From Cadophora sp. MPI-SDFR-AT-0126 (lineage: Eukaryota; Ascomycota; Leotiomycetes; Helotiales; Ploettnerulaceae), in the NCBI GenBank assembly GCA_020747065.1, contig JAGMVK010000013.1, positions 62,001 to 126,000 on the forward strand: a stretch of DNA of 64,000 nucleotides, given 5' to 3'. This document shows, piece by piece, positions 1 to 11,849 of the stretch (the first letter of the stretch is position 1; each line of letters begins with the position of its first letter). A program made the position numbers and the translations under genes. The notes beneath the pieces were generated by a model that saw only the letters and a program-made list of their open reading frames with translations, ran no database searches and was not told where the DNA came from.

Positions 1-1829
1 GAGCTCGGAATAGAGGTTTCAGAAAGACGGCTTAGATGGTCTGTCCTGAGCTCTTGAAAAACGAGCCATGTTTTGTTGAATATGGAGCACTTGAATCCTG
101 CAAAAGGCTCCTGTTCCCATAAGTGAGAATTTTCCCTTCTCTACTTGATTGAAACGAGAGAGTAGCAAACACAACATATGCACATTCACATACCGCATTC
201 AGCTTTGACTGCAAGTCTTTGCTGGCAGTGAGACATTGGCGCTGAAATATCCCGCAAGGCAGGCCCACCACTTCGTACTCCACCCACATGTCGTGATCAG
301 CTTGCTCTGTGAGCTCACACAAGCCATAAACAAGACGGAACAGAGTCAGGCTTTCCATCCCGACTTGAAATGTTGTGATGATCACCACTCGTAACAGAAA
401 CAACGTGGAGTCTTTCTTGTAGACTTCAAGATCAGCTGCATCAAAGCTTCCGATTACGGGTAGGACAGAAATCCTGACTCAAGAGTGACCAGCATAGGCA
501 AAAAAACAAGTTTGTGCTCGTTCTCGCTCTAATTCACAGGAAGGTTCGTACGGCGCGCGATGTCTCGCCCCAAGTCGAACAGCTCTCGACGAGAGCTAGT
601 CTCACTGGTGGGCTATTTGAGGAGTATATCTGTGCGTCGCTATAGGTGATGTTGCTGTGTAGTGCTCTTCGAAGCGTGCCGTTGTGGCGAGAATGGCTTG
701 AGGATAGCACTGATTGGAAGGTCACTTAGTGTTTGCCACTTGGACGCAAAGCAAGCCAGACGCGGAGTGAGGCTAGAGTTGAAGGCCGAGAATGGAATCG
801 TGTTTATGATAATTCACGGCACGACCTTAGGACAGCTCGGACGATCATTGTACAAGAAGTAGACTGGAGAAGACGCAAGGAGAGCTTGGACAGTAAATAT
901 GATACCTCGGTTATTGGATTTCCAGGTATTTTCGGTGCTTTCCCGAGCCCCCGGAGGTACTGTGATGGTCGTAATTATGGTCATGATCGTGATACTGTGC
1001 GCACTTGCGGGGCATATCTGGAGCTTGGGATGAGGATTTGATGATGTTTGTACGACCGTACGAGAGAGTATTTTCCTCGGTACGAGTCGTTGCCGAAGAT
1101 CAAGGGTACATTCTACTTATTGTCTCGAAGTTGGTCTCGTCTGGTCTTTTTCTCGAGCCTGGGTGAAGATCATATGCATATCTCTAAGATGTTTATGAAC
1201 CATAAGTCAAGATTCGCGGCCGGCCGCCATTATCGTTTCCCCATCCCAAGTCAACCAACCTCACAGGGGTAGTTTCCGCACTCTTCGGACCCATGGCGAT
1301 CGACTTCAAGGATCCCCGGCTTTCACTGCAACAACCCCCCCTCTCTTAAAATAGCACCACACTCCCGTACTGTGCTGTGCTGTTTCAACTTTCCACTTGA
1401 CCACACCACACCACACCACGAACTCCTCGCCTTCCCACTACTGCAGATCAGTACCGTCACTCTCCTGGATGGCCAAATCACATCTTTCGCTCCAACAAAT
1501 TCTCATCTCGTTAACATGCAGGCTCCTCGTAAACAATTGAGCTTTGCGATCGCCAAGACGTCCCAGCAGCACCATACCCATGCCCATGCCCAAACCCATA
1601 CCTGGTTCTGCTCTTTTCAACAGGAGTGCATGCAGTATTACTGTCCACCAACCAGGAGGTCTGCGCTTGTCCCGAAATCCGGGCACTGCACTCCTTGCGT
1701 GTCACTTTACCCCCTCTGCGACGACGGACGAGCGTGCCCGTGGACCCAATCCAAACCCTATGTACCTCCTGTATGCCGCCAGTCCCAGTGCAAAGCAGCG
1801 TCCCAGGCCAGCAGAGCAGGGCTACGCCA

Positions 1830-1873
1830 GGCTTTGGCTGTGGCTGTGGCTTTGGCTCAGGCTTTGGCTTTTA
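1830..1873. repeat. Imperfect hexanucleotide repeat (GGCTTT/GGCTGT)
   Basis: About seven imperfect copies of a six-base unit GGCTTT or GGCTGT lie in the leader region. They cause accidental open frames in several phases and have no evident function. Confidence 0.7.
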
Positions 1874-2136
1874 CTTTTCTCTCCTACCTACATAGCTCTT
1901 CTGCCATGTCCAGCACGTCCCACGTCTAGTTAAGTTGCGTCCTTTTCTCCATTTCAGCCGTGAGTAGCGTCAGCGTTATTGTCCCTCCCTCTCGTTCTTC
2001 TTCTCTTCTCTCCTCTTCACCTCACTTCACTCCATTCGCGCCAGTCGCAGACACTCTTTTATAAAAGCACTTCTCATTCGATCGATCAATACCTGCTGCT
2101 GTTGCTTCTTCTATCATTCACTTATATTCTGGGCGT

Positions 2137-2162
2137 GGCATGGCATGGTATGGTATGGTATG
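2137..2162. repeat. Pentanucleotide repeat (TGGCA/TGGTA)
   Basis: Five or so copies of a five-base unit, first TGGCA and then TGGTA, lie about 250 bases upstream of the 2405 start codon. This is simple-sequence DNA. Confidence 0.7.
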
Positions 2163-2404
2163 ACCGCATTACCCGGAACCCTCAGCCTGCGCCCAACCTC
2201 TGCGCACCTCTGATTCAGCAGGATTCTCGAAGTACCGAACACAATAAGGAAACGAACGAGCTCAGGGGCTTCGGTGCAGCCAATTATCCACCCATCACAC
2301 TCGCGGATGACATTTTCTTCAAGACAGGGCATTTGTTTCCTCTGGTCAAGCCACATCATAGACAATTATAGACACCTGTCACAGAGGAGTGCAGCGCAGC
2401 CGCT

Positions 2405-5400
2405 ATGGCTTCCACCGACAAAAGGAGCAAACCAGGCTTGGGCAGAAGGAACACGTTCCAGAAAATGCTTGATCTGGAGCAGAAGAATAAGGTGCGTCCG
2501 AGGAAGCAGAAGCAAATCTACCATCGATTCAGCCAGTATTGGATCAGTCTCTGTTGACAATTTTCTCCTGCAGGTCAACCGTATGCGAGCCTCATCCACC
2601 TTCCCAGCCGTACCTACAAGTACGCCTCGAAGCCCACCACCCCCGAGGTCGAATCTGAGGCAACATCCCCCCGTACCTATGCCGTCCATAGATCGTGCAA
2701 TGACGGCTCCGGCGCTATCTCTTGGGATTCCCCCTTCGAAGGCTACGAGCAGTAGCACATCTACGAAATTTGTGGTAAAGTCTAGTGGGGACGTGGTTCC
2801 TCAAGAAGAGGGAGTGAGTGATGCCGAGTCGGATGCTTCCTCGATCTGCCGTTCACCTGGATGGGAGGACTACAACGGAAAGAAAAGGAAGAAGGCAAAG
2901 GGAGACGAAAGGGAGCAGAGGAGGAGGGAGATTCAAAGTATAAATGGACAGGTACCGCATACCCAGCAGGCGCGAAAGAGCGAGAGCCCAAGCACGCAAA
3001 GTCAAAATCGGTTGAGTAAGGCGCCGCCGACGAACAAGAGGCTCACTAAAATGGCTATCTCGACGGATCGATCTGTCTCCGCTCCGGCAGTACCAACTTT
3101 GCCCACCATGGCAAGAGGCGATGTGAAAAAGGAGGACAAGACGGTCCCGGAGAAGGTGAAGAGGGGGAGTCTTGACATTGGCTTGAAAGGTTTCATATCA
3201 GCTACACAAGCCATTCCAGTACCGTGGAAGTCCTCACAGAATACTGCCATGCAAGAAGCGCCATCATCGAGGAAATCCTTCTCTAGGAAACCAGGGGTCT
3301 ACAATGACGGAGGTTTTATTGGTGGGCTCAAACTTGAGCAGTTCAGACAGACCGAGACTGTTTTAATACAGCAAAATAAGCAGGAGTTTAAGAAGGTTGG
3401 GTGGAGTGATGAAGCCCAGGGTCCCTCGGGTCCCTCGCCTAGCGATAGAGATCCGACCTCACGAGGAGCGGAGATTTCGAGCAGTACCATATCTGTGGCC
3501 GAGTCCGTTCGTCCAATTTCGATATATGAGGAATCGGTTCGGACACCGCAGCAATGGGATGTAGTCTATGCACAAGCTGCAGCAGCGGCTCGTGCTCTCG
3601 ATAATCCTGCAAAGGCCGTGGAGGACAATACACCCATTATGGAACGAAACATTCGCAAGGCCCGCAGATCCCATCCGCCCACGTCGAAATATTTTCCTGC
3701 CGAAAACGAAGACTTGGGATCTTCTCAGCGTGACAGCTCTAATGGTTCTCGATCTCGCAGTGTGGAAATTCAGACCAGTCAAGTTAACTCTCACTCTCCA
3801 GTTATGTCACCACTAGCGTCACCGGAGCCTCCACTCATCCATGGACATGATACTCGAAGAGCAGACCCTCAGCCAATGAGCGATCGAAAATCTCGGAAAC
3901 CAGACCCTCAACCCAGCAAGCCGGCTGCACCTACCAAGAAGTCGTACCCACCAGAGTCTCGTGGTCGAGCTGATTTTGTTCGGTATCAACGTCAGGAGGA
4001 GCAGTTCAATGCGGCCAATGCGTTGAAAGACGAGAGCGAAATTTCAGATGCTGCTGCAGGCTCTAAGAAAACCAGATCACGTCGGGGCTCTTTCTCATCA
4101 TTGTTCTCTAGATCCCGAAGTCGCACACGCAGCTCCAGTGAAGCACCAACCACTACCAGCTTTAGTGCGATTGGGGCTTCTACCAAAAAGGAATCACCAG
4201 CCACGACCAGCTTCAGCACTATTGGAGGCAACAGCAAATCGGCCAAGAAAGATGCCAAAACATCAGGCGCTTTCCTTGACGAGGAATACGTACTCAATCA
4301 GCTTCACCTTGAGCTGAATACCAAGGCTTCTGAAAGTGCTGCTCCAGGCCACAAAAGGGCCTCGTCGAAAGGGCCTTCTTTCCAGGGCCTGAAAAGTGCT
4401 GCAAAATCCGCTTTCTCCAGAGACTCAGTTGCTGCTCCGGAGTCGCCAACAGGCACTGAAAGCTTTACAACCTCCTCGGGGTTTCAAAGGTCTTCATCTA
4501 AGGCACCATCGTCTAAGCGCGCCTCGCTTGAAAATACCAGTCCTCATGTCTCTTCATTGCTGAAAGCTGAAATCGCTTTTTCGAGCTCTGCAACTCCAAC
4601 AGTAACTCAGGACTTTACGCTTCCCAAACTTCCTAATCGTTCTCCAGCCCGCTCTCCAGCACGATTTGAGAAGGAATTCGAAAGAATCTCGAGAAGCTCC
4701 ACTCCCAAAGCTCTCACTGGAAGCAATAATCGTTCCAATCACTCGAGGTCAGCCACGGATTCGAGTGAAGATTACTCTACTCTTGATGAGTCTTCCAACA
4801 TTACAACGCCAAATGCATCTCGGCCTCAATCTCAAAAAGATTATTTTTCAGTCAATGCTGACTCGAGCGGTGATGTAGATGTACCCGCAAACATGTCTAG
4901 TAGCGCTCTACAGGGGCTGAAGGATGTTACCCCTATAACCCCTGTTCCGTTCAATGATACTGTCAGTGCTCGTGACAGTTGGTGTAGAACAGGTGTAGAG
5001 CTAGAACTTACAGAGGACGAAGGCCATCTTAAAACACCGACTGAGAGTAATGCTAATTTTGACTTCACGACGACGCACATGAGCAAGACAAGTCCTCATG
5101 CGCCTCAGTTACCACTGACACCTCCTACCGACGCAAGCGACACCAGCAGCCTTCAGCGCAAACCTAGCATTTCGCGCTCTACCTCAACCCCCGAGTTGCA
5201 GGATCTCTCTTTTCTACCTACCCTCAAACACCAGCCTCTTACCCGCCCTGCGAAGGACAAGGGCAAAGGCGCACCCCCACAGAAGCCCCAAAAGCCCTCT
5301 AAATCGCCCGAAGAAGCAGCTAAAGCTCTTTTTCGGCCTCCACCTATCTCCATCTCCGCAACCAAATCCGAAAGCTCATCCCCCACCTTACCCCAATCTT

Positions 5401-5729
5401 CACAGTACCTCCACAACGCGCGCCTCGCTATTGCTGGTGCTCGCTCACCGCCGAAGACCAGTTTTCCGCCTGGCCCACACTACCAGAACGGCCCAGATCC
5501 AATCGCCAAGATGTTCGTCGTTTGCTGCCAGTGCAAGTACTTTCACGACATGCCCAGCAAGATCTTTGAATGTATGGCGAAGCCAGATAATGTCGTTACG
5601 GATAAGGACCTGGGTGTCAGTGGCGTCATCAGTACGAGTGTGAAGTGTCCATGGTGTGGACATGGAATGGGCACGAGCTGTTGTGCGGGCTATGCCGCGG
5701 TGGTATTCCTTAGGGAGAAATTGCACTAA
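2405..5729 (+). CDS. Large disordered protein with a C-terminal Cys-rich zinc-binding-like domain
   Basis: Predicted product of 1,080 residues from two exons (2405-2491 and 2574-5729). The 82-nt intron runs from GTGCGT to CTGCAG. The first ATG in frame upstream of the intron is at 2405, and the short exon reads basic and Gln/Lys-rich. Most of the protein is low-complexity Ser/Pro/Lys/Arg sequence typical of disordered scaffold or signalling proteins, with many SP and RS-like sites. Only the last 70 or so residues look folded: they carry CCQC, a second single Cys, CPWCGH and a CC pair, enough ligands for one or two zinc ions. This layout recurs in uncharacterised fungal proteins, but I cannot assign a function. 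No membrane segment or signal peptide is seen. It may act as a regulatory scaffold; that is inference. Confidence 0.85.
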
Positions 5730-6410
5730 TGTGTGATTCTGGGACGTTGATCAACGTCTCTAGGATGGGGGAAAAGTGCATTAGAACCGCGCGGAAATCC
5801 TAGAGATAGATCTATGGCATTGGATTTGGACGAACGAACATGGTTGAAATGATACAATGAGGATTTCAGGAGTTCAGAGGGGAATGAGAAACAACAGGTT
5901 GGGTATATGTGCATCTTGTTGGATATGTTGTAATGAATAGTAATTAGCACATCGAATTGCAGCTTCGATATCCCTTGTGGCTTGGCCAACGTATCTTCGA
6001 GTAAGGCTTTGTTTCAATACAGCTGTGAAGACCAAATAAGAGGTAGTACCGTAATCTTCTTAGCCCTCACAGGACTTTAACATCCTGTTAAAAAGGTCCT
6101 CGCTTAAGCCTCTCGCTCCACTGTATATCATATTGTCACCAAAGCCACATCAACACCTCTCAAAATAGGAGTAGAGCAGAATAGCAAAACCTCAATAGAA
6201 GTCAATATGGACTTCTACAAGAGACTCGTCACCACTAAAGTCTCTTTGAACTCTTTCCTGCTTTCCCTCGTTCCAAGAGCCTTCGTTGTCGCACCTACAC
6301 CTGTACCAGCAACAGATCTCGGATTCTATCTTCACTTCAGCTCGTCCTTGACATCCATAGCTTGAACCGCACATCTCACTTCACTCAATCATCTAAGCTT
6401 GGAGTACACT
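5730..6410. other. Intergenic: 3' end of the 2405 gene and promoter of the 6411 gene
   Basis: Two plus-strand genes flank this stretch. The part from 6100 to 6400 is CT-rich with ACAT-rich tracts close to the start, as in fungal leaders. No other gene is supported. Confidence 0.6.
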
Positions 6411-7552
6411 ATGATCATGTCTCCTAACCGCTCTTTCCTCTCCATCTCCTCCTCCGATCTCCCTCCTCGTTCTCCAACATCCGTCTACGGATACCTCTCG
6501 GCTTCTGCTGGCCCAGTTGCGCCACCCTACCTGAGTGGTATTGAGCCGATGGATTGGGCCCCAGAGAGAAATCACGCAGTTATGGCATGGTAATTTATCC
6601 CTATTTCTTCGATCTGTCTCTCCGGTTCCCTTTCAATAACTCTCATTTCCTCAATCACTCTACCAATCATTCGACGGTTTCCAACCAGCCCTTTGGTCAC
6701 CTTCTACATGAATACCTTTCAAGTAACTCCTTTACCTCTCCACTTACAGCTTACTGACCCATATGATAGGAATATCAGCCGGAGATTCTCCCAGCACTGG
6801 TCGCAGCGGGTGGCTCATTCGAGCTCCCACCTGGCTATGCGTACTTCCCACTGCCAATCAGCTGGGCTCTTGCGGCCAAGCACCACCAGCTCTCTCAGAC
6901 CGGAGGCAGTCAGGAGCAATTACTCCAATTGCAGCTTGACCTCGATTCCTGGCACCGTCATCAACTGGCGCCCGCTGTGGAAGAGGACAAGCTGTTCTTG
7001 GAGAATCGCTTCAGGGCAGCCGTCCGGAACGAGAAGCCTCTTGCCGAAGTGACGGATATTCTCCGTCAGCAGGAGAGAGTGCAATTGGCCTTTGCCGGTC
7101 ATCCACTTCTCCTGCAGCAAGTCGTCCAGCGACAGCAACAGAAGGAGTCAATTCAATATCACCACCAGCAACCTATCCCTCGCCAAGCAACAGATCAGCG
7201 GCGTCTGATCCAGGAACGAGTCGCTGCTCTCCGACAGAAGGAAGCAGACCGTCTTGCCGCTTCTACCTCTCCCACCTCTCCTCCTTCAATTTCAATCCAA
7301 GCCACAGCCCAACCAGACTTCGGTGCTGCGTTACGTGCTGCAGTATCTGGTGCTTCATCTTGTTCTGCTTCGCCCTCCTTCGGCACGTCACTCGGCTCGT
7401 CCTTTACCTCCTCGCCTACCGTCTTCTCATCCGCAGCCTCCCTCAACTCCCTCACCTCATCTTCCACTCAGTCCCCAGCTCCGGCTCCTTCGATGACAAG
7501 GCCACGGAAGTTCGGTGCCTTGGCTAGCCAAGTCAACCTTGTTGTGCGATAG
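6411..7552 (+). CDS. Unassigned Gln/Ser-rich protein, three exons
   Basis: Three exons give 331 residues: 6411-6589, 6689-6722 and 6770-7552. The introns are 99 nt and 47 nt. The second is canonical, GTAACT with a CTGAC branch and an ATAG end; the first rests on a GTAATT donor and a CCAG acceptor and is less certain. The middle micro-exon encodes only about 11 residues. The protein opens with a Ser/Pro stretch, then a central part with WxL and PLPISW-like hydrophobic patches. This is followed by a Gln-rich probable coiled coil (about residues 120-200) with RQQxR and HHQQ runs, and a Ser/Thr/Pro tail. There is no signal peptide. I do not recognise the family. ATG at 6411 is the first in frame; another lies two codons later. 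Confidence 0.7.
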
Positions 7553-8542
7553 TTCGGTGGTGGAGCCTTGTACTGCTGATCTTGGTATTGGTCTGTGGTG
7601 GTTGTTTCTGGTAACGTGGCATTAGTGTATGTTTGACTTTGGTGTTGGTGGAACTGTGCTTTTTATGGCTCCTCGTGCGTAGAGGTTTTGTTCCGGCTCT
7701 GTTTCTGTCTCTTAAGGAGCTGAGGTATATTGAAAATGAAATTTAATTATATATCCAAGCTCAGAGCTCTGCTTAATTACCCTTTGAGATTGAAAGTGAA
7801 CCTAAATAATTTCATTTTGTTTAGCAATTGACTTTGGATGATGAATAAACTACTTCTAATAGAGAGAATTGACTTCTTGAGAGAGATGGAATGACTCTTT
7901 GATACAAACAAGAATAGTTAGGTTTAGGCGAGATCCTGAGCACATCTTAATGATAAATAGGATAAAATTGGATTAGAATACAACCAGATTAAGATGTCAA
8001 TCCTAGATCAGTATTCCCTTAAGTAGATTTTAGCAGGTGGAGATCTAAAGTGAAAAGGAAACAATATGCTCTCTTGCAGCTAAAAAGAGCGTGATACATC
8101 TTAGAAGTGAAGTCGCCTTCACTAGCTGTCATCATACGAATTGCCCTTTTTATTGTGGTCTCACCTTACAAAGGTCGAGAAGTAATGAGGTCTACTCCCC
8201 AAAGGGCCTCGAGTGTAACGTTAAATTATTTCAGGGCTTGAAAAAGTTGGGGTAATAGGCATACAGTACTTATGCTTGGAAGCAGTGTTCCGCTGTCATC
8301 TTAACACGACTTAAGTAGAAAAGGTAGAGTTCGCCCGGATAAGGCCAGGTTTTTTTCATCCTCGCAGACTGGTATGTTATCGACGTCCCCAGCCTCTCTT
8401 GTACAGCCTATCAAGTATCTCGATGATGCTTGACATGAAACAACTTGTTCCTTCGTTCAGCAAAGGTAAGTGAAGCATACTTCTAAGCACTGTCATTAAC
8501 TTAGGACATCTCAAGATCAGTCGGGAAGCTCAACCTCCTTCA

Positions 8543-8548
8543 TATAAA
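8543..8548 (+). promoter_or_regulatory. TATA-like box
   Basis: TATAAA sits in a CATATAAAAC context. A CT-rich tract with AACTCC and ATCATCACTTCC motifs follows, a usual fungal start-site environment. No start codon with a good frame follows nearby, so the transcript it drives is unclear; it may be a distant promoter for the gene at 10114. Confidence 0.35.
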
Positions 8549-9321
8549 ACCTACCAAGCTCCCGGCTAGATAATCATCACTTCCATCGCCTCACGTCCCT
8601 CAAAGAACTCCTTCTTCTCCCTGTCGACGACTTCTTTGAAACACCACATCATAACTCTTTCCTCTATCAACAGGTAGGCTCTCTACACCGTTGCATGCAA
8701 ATAGCCCTACCCTCTCGTAAATCGCGTTGTCGCATTGTTTGGTTTCGATTTCCGCTCTCTGCTTTTCGAGAAGAAGACCTTTTGGTACTATTGACCCTGA
8801 TTTGTACGTTTGCGACTAAAGACGATATCTTCTTGGACCGGAAGACTGCGACACAACAAGGTCGTCGGGTGGCAGGTGTAGATTTCAAGACAGTAGATTG
8901 GTGTTGGGCCTAAATTCGAATCTCTGTCCGGCTTTGTGTGATTCGGTCGGTAGTTGCATCGGGAATTGTTTCAGCGAAGAAGGTCCTGAGTGTTTCTGAT
9001 GCAAGAGAAGGGTTGATTGGGTCAGGACTGTAACATACGGATGATAGGCGTACTATACAGAACGTCTAATTTCAATCTTTCCATCCGTGCGCGGTGGTCC
9101 TGGTCCCCGCCCAGCCCCAGTGCTGAGACGACGGCAAAGCTTGATTCGGGTTTCAAGCAGCAATCGATCAACACTACTACTGACTCGACCAAGGAGCGGA
9201 GCATGAAATGGATGTTAAGCTTTAGCTGAAGCTTCTCTTATCATACCGTATCGTATCGTACGTATCTTATCGTTTTTCTCCACTCACTCACGAATCCCCT
9301 CACTCATGTCGTCATCGGTAG

Positions 9322-9361
9322 TGTATGTATGTTTGTATGTTTGTATGTACATGTATGTTTG
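9322..9361. repeat. Tandem TGTATGTT-type repeat
   Basis: About five imperfect copies of an eight-base unit TGTATGTT lie in the leader of the GH72 gene. This is simple-sequence DNA. Confidence 0.75.
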
Positions 9362-10053
9362 ATAGTAAGTAAGCTCTGGTCTGGCGTACTGTACTGTGCA
9401 GTATCTATTCCTGGATTCAGGGGCAACATCCCTACATTTTCCCCTCCCACTCCCAACAACGCCGCCGAACTACTGCAGCTTCTCCTCTCTCTTTATCCGG
9501 GCCCAGTAGTGCTTTTGGGGTACAGTACGGGTGTGTATTCAATACGAGCAGCTCGCAGCTTACAGTACAGTCAGCAAGCAAGCAAGCAGCCAACCCAGTC
9601 AGTCATCGACAAAGGAGCACTGAATCTGCCGTCGCACCACCAGCCTACAACCAACCAACCAAGTCAAAATGCGCGTCGCCCTGGAAGGGACACGCCACGC
9701 CACCACACTACAGCTCTTCTCAGTTTGGCCTCGAATATCTCCATACAGCAGAGAGTCTATCCATCATACGGTATACACCAGAACTAGCCAGTCGCATTCA
9801 CTTACTCCCAAAACAATACGCGAGTGAGTCCGCCCGCCCGCCTCTTCCGTGTTGGTGGTGTCTGTTAGACTCAATCTACAATATCTTGATTTCTTCATTC
9901 CTCCTCCCCTTCTCTCCCTCCTTCCACCCACCCACCCACCTTCGCTCCCAATATTAGAAGCGACGACCATATTCACTTCCTCTCCCTCCATCTGACTGTC
10001 GTTTCCTTCCATTTGCATTCGTGATCCTCTCTCACTTCTGCATCGAACAACTT

Positions 10054-10090
10054 CTACTACTACTACTACTACTACTACTCCTCCTCCTCC
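10054..10090. repeat. (CTA)n followed by (CTC)n microsatellite
   Basis: Roughly nine CTA triplets run into four CTC triplets, ending 24 bases upstream of the GH72 start codon. As part of the 5' leader it could vary in length between strains. Confidence 0.85.
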
Positions 10091-10113
10091 TACTGCAAAC
10101 ACAATCCGCCACC

Positions 10114-11849
10114 ATGGTCAGAACAACGCCTCTCGTGTCGTTGTTGACTGCGGCGACCGTCCTCATCAGCACTGCATCTGCCGCGCTCGACCCAATCGTC
10201 ATCAAGGTAGGCCAATTCGACGCTTGAGGCTTCTCGAATCCCTAGCTGACCGGAACAGGGTTCTAAATTCTTCTATAAAACCAATGGCACCCAATTCTTC
10301 ATCAAAGGTGTGGCTTATCAACAAGGTGTCGGCCAGAATGGTGGTGGATCAACAGACGGAAACGCAAGTCCATATCTCCCACACGGTCTCAATGCTTGCT
10401 GACTCGATCTCGCAGACTGGGTACACTGATCCTCTCGCAGATGTGACCTCCTGCCGTCGAGATATCCCCCTCCTCCAAAAGGCCGGCGCAAACACTATCC
10501 GTACCTATGCCATAGATCCTACCAAGGACCACACACAATGCATGCAATTGCTGGATGCTGCTGGTATCTACGTGATCAGCGATTTGGGGGAACCAAACTT
10601 GTCTATCAATCGCCAAGACCCTGAGTGGAATGTCGAATTGTTGAACCGCTACACAGCTGTTGTCGACTCTCTGGCCCAGTTCACCAATACCATTGGATTC
10701 TTTGCAGGAAATGAAGTCCCCAACAACCTTTCATACACCGGATCGTCCGCGTTTGTCAAGGCCGCAGTCCGTGATACCAAGGCATACATCAAATCCAAGG
10801 GATACCATGCAATGGGCGTTGGATATGCGGCCGATGATCTACCATCTGTTCGCGCCAACGTTGCCGCATACTTCAACTGCGGACCCACTGAGGATCAAAT
10901 TGACTTCTGGGGTTACAATATTTATGAGTGGTGTGGAAACTCTGACTACGTCACTTCTGGGTACAAGGACCGTGTTGCTGAGTTCTCGCAATACTCCGTA
11001 CCATCTTTCTTCGCTGAATATGGGTGCAATACCCAAGGTGGTGGAGCAGCAGGCCGGAAGTTTACGGAAATCGAAGCTATCTACGGCTCCAACATGACCG
11101 AGGTTTTCTCAGGTGGAATCGTTTACGAGTTCTTCCAAGAAGAGAACGATTATGGTCTTGCATCGGTGGACGGGACAGCGATCAGCACCCTGGCTGACTA
11201 TGCTCCATTCTCCTCGCAACTCAATGCTGCCACGCCGACCGGTGTCAACTCGGCAAGTTATAACCCAACCAATACAGCAGGTCAATCCTGCCCAGCCGTA
11301 GCTTCAACCTGGGCTGTTGCTGCGACCGGTCTCCCACCTACTCCAAACCAGTCTGTTTGTGACTGTATGATGGCCACCCTTACCTGCACGGTCAACACCA
11401 ACAATGTTAACGACACTCAATTGGGAGATCTTTTCGGGCTGGTTTGTGGTTACAATGACGGCAAAGCCTGCAGTGGAATTCTTACCAATACGACTACCGG
11501 ACAATACGGAGCATACTCCATGTGCAGTCCATCGGAGAAGCTCTCCAATGCATTCGATACCTACTATCAACAACAGAACAAGGCTTCCACTGCATGTGAT
11601 TTCAATGGGGCAGCTCAAGTTGTCAAGGCTGCCGGTGCCGCGAGCAGCTGTTCCAGCATCATTGCTGCAGCTACTTCTGGAGGAGCATCTATCCCAAGTG
11701 GATCAGGATCGGGATCAGCTACTTCGACCAGCAAGAAGAGCGAGGCGACTGGAATGATATTCAGTGCGAGCTTGGGTATGGGCAAATACTTTGCTGTCGT
11801 CTTCACACTCGTTGCTGTTATTTCTGGAGCCGGAATGATTCTTTTGTAA
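10114..11849 (+). CDS. GAS1: GPI-anchored beta-1,3-glucanosyltransferase (GH72 with CBM43)
   Basis: This GAS/GEL enzyme cuts and rejoins beta-1,3-glucan chains at the outer face of the plasma membrane to build the cell wall. Three exons (10114-10206, 10259-10363, 10416-11849) encode 543 residues. The start has a CCACCATGG context and a signal peptide of about 22 residues. The GH72 domain shows IKGSKFFYKTNGTQFFIKG, the acid/base Glu in FAGNEVPN (about E166) and the nucleophile in SFFAEYGCN (about E267). A Cys-rich CBM43/X8 module follows (from CPAVAS, with VCDCMM and CSPSEKLS). A Ser/Gly linker and a hydrophobic tail then give a GPI signal. The first intron is GT-AG with a CTGAC branch. The second only keeps the frame if it starts with GC (GCAAGT, 10364) and ends at 10415, which restores the family loop before DPLAD. 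Confidence 0.95.

Larger units (their letters stand above)
1..2404. other. Intergenic DNA and long leader upstream of the 2405 gene
   Basis: I see no convincing complete gene here. On the minus strand a 55-codon open stretch (358 down to 194) ends at a good GTATGTG donor and has normal residue composition, so it may be an exon of a gene reaching past the left edge, but I cannot confirm it. From about 1320 to 2400 the plus strand is pyrimidine-rich and full of short imperfect repeats, as expected for a long promoter or 5' leader. Open frames in this part have biased, repeat-derived composition (runs of Leu, Ser, His) and look accidental. Confidence 0.5.
7553..10113. other. Long intergenic region and probable leader of the GH72 gene
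   Basis: No protein gene is supported over 2.5 kb. From 7700 to 8500 the DNA is AT-rich with no coding pattern. At 8543-8548 there is a TATAAA box followed by a CT-rich, CAxCA-rich tract and then CAG/GTAGGC at about 8670, which looks like a transcribed leader ending at a splice donor. From 9240 to 10110 it is simple-sequence and pyrimidine-rich up to the start codon at 10114. A transcript starting near 8570 and spliced into the GH72 gene is possible. Confidence 0.5.

Noticed and set aside
1372..1929. 185-codon plus-strand frame
   Set aside because: His/Pro/Leu-biased and driven by simple repeats; overlapping frames on both strands are equally open, and it sits in leader-type DNA.
9329..9787. 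152-codon plus-strand frame in the GH72 leader
   Set aside because: Starts in a TGTATGTT repeat and has no protein-like pattern.
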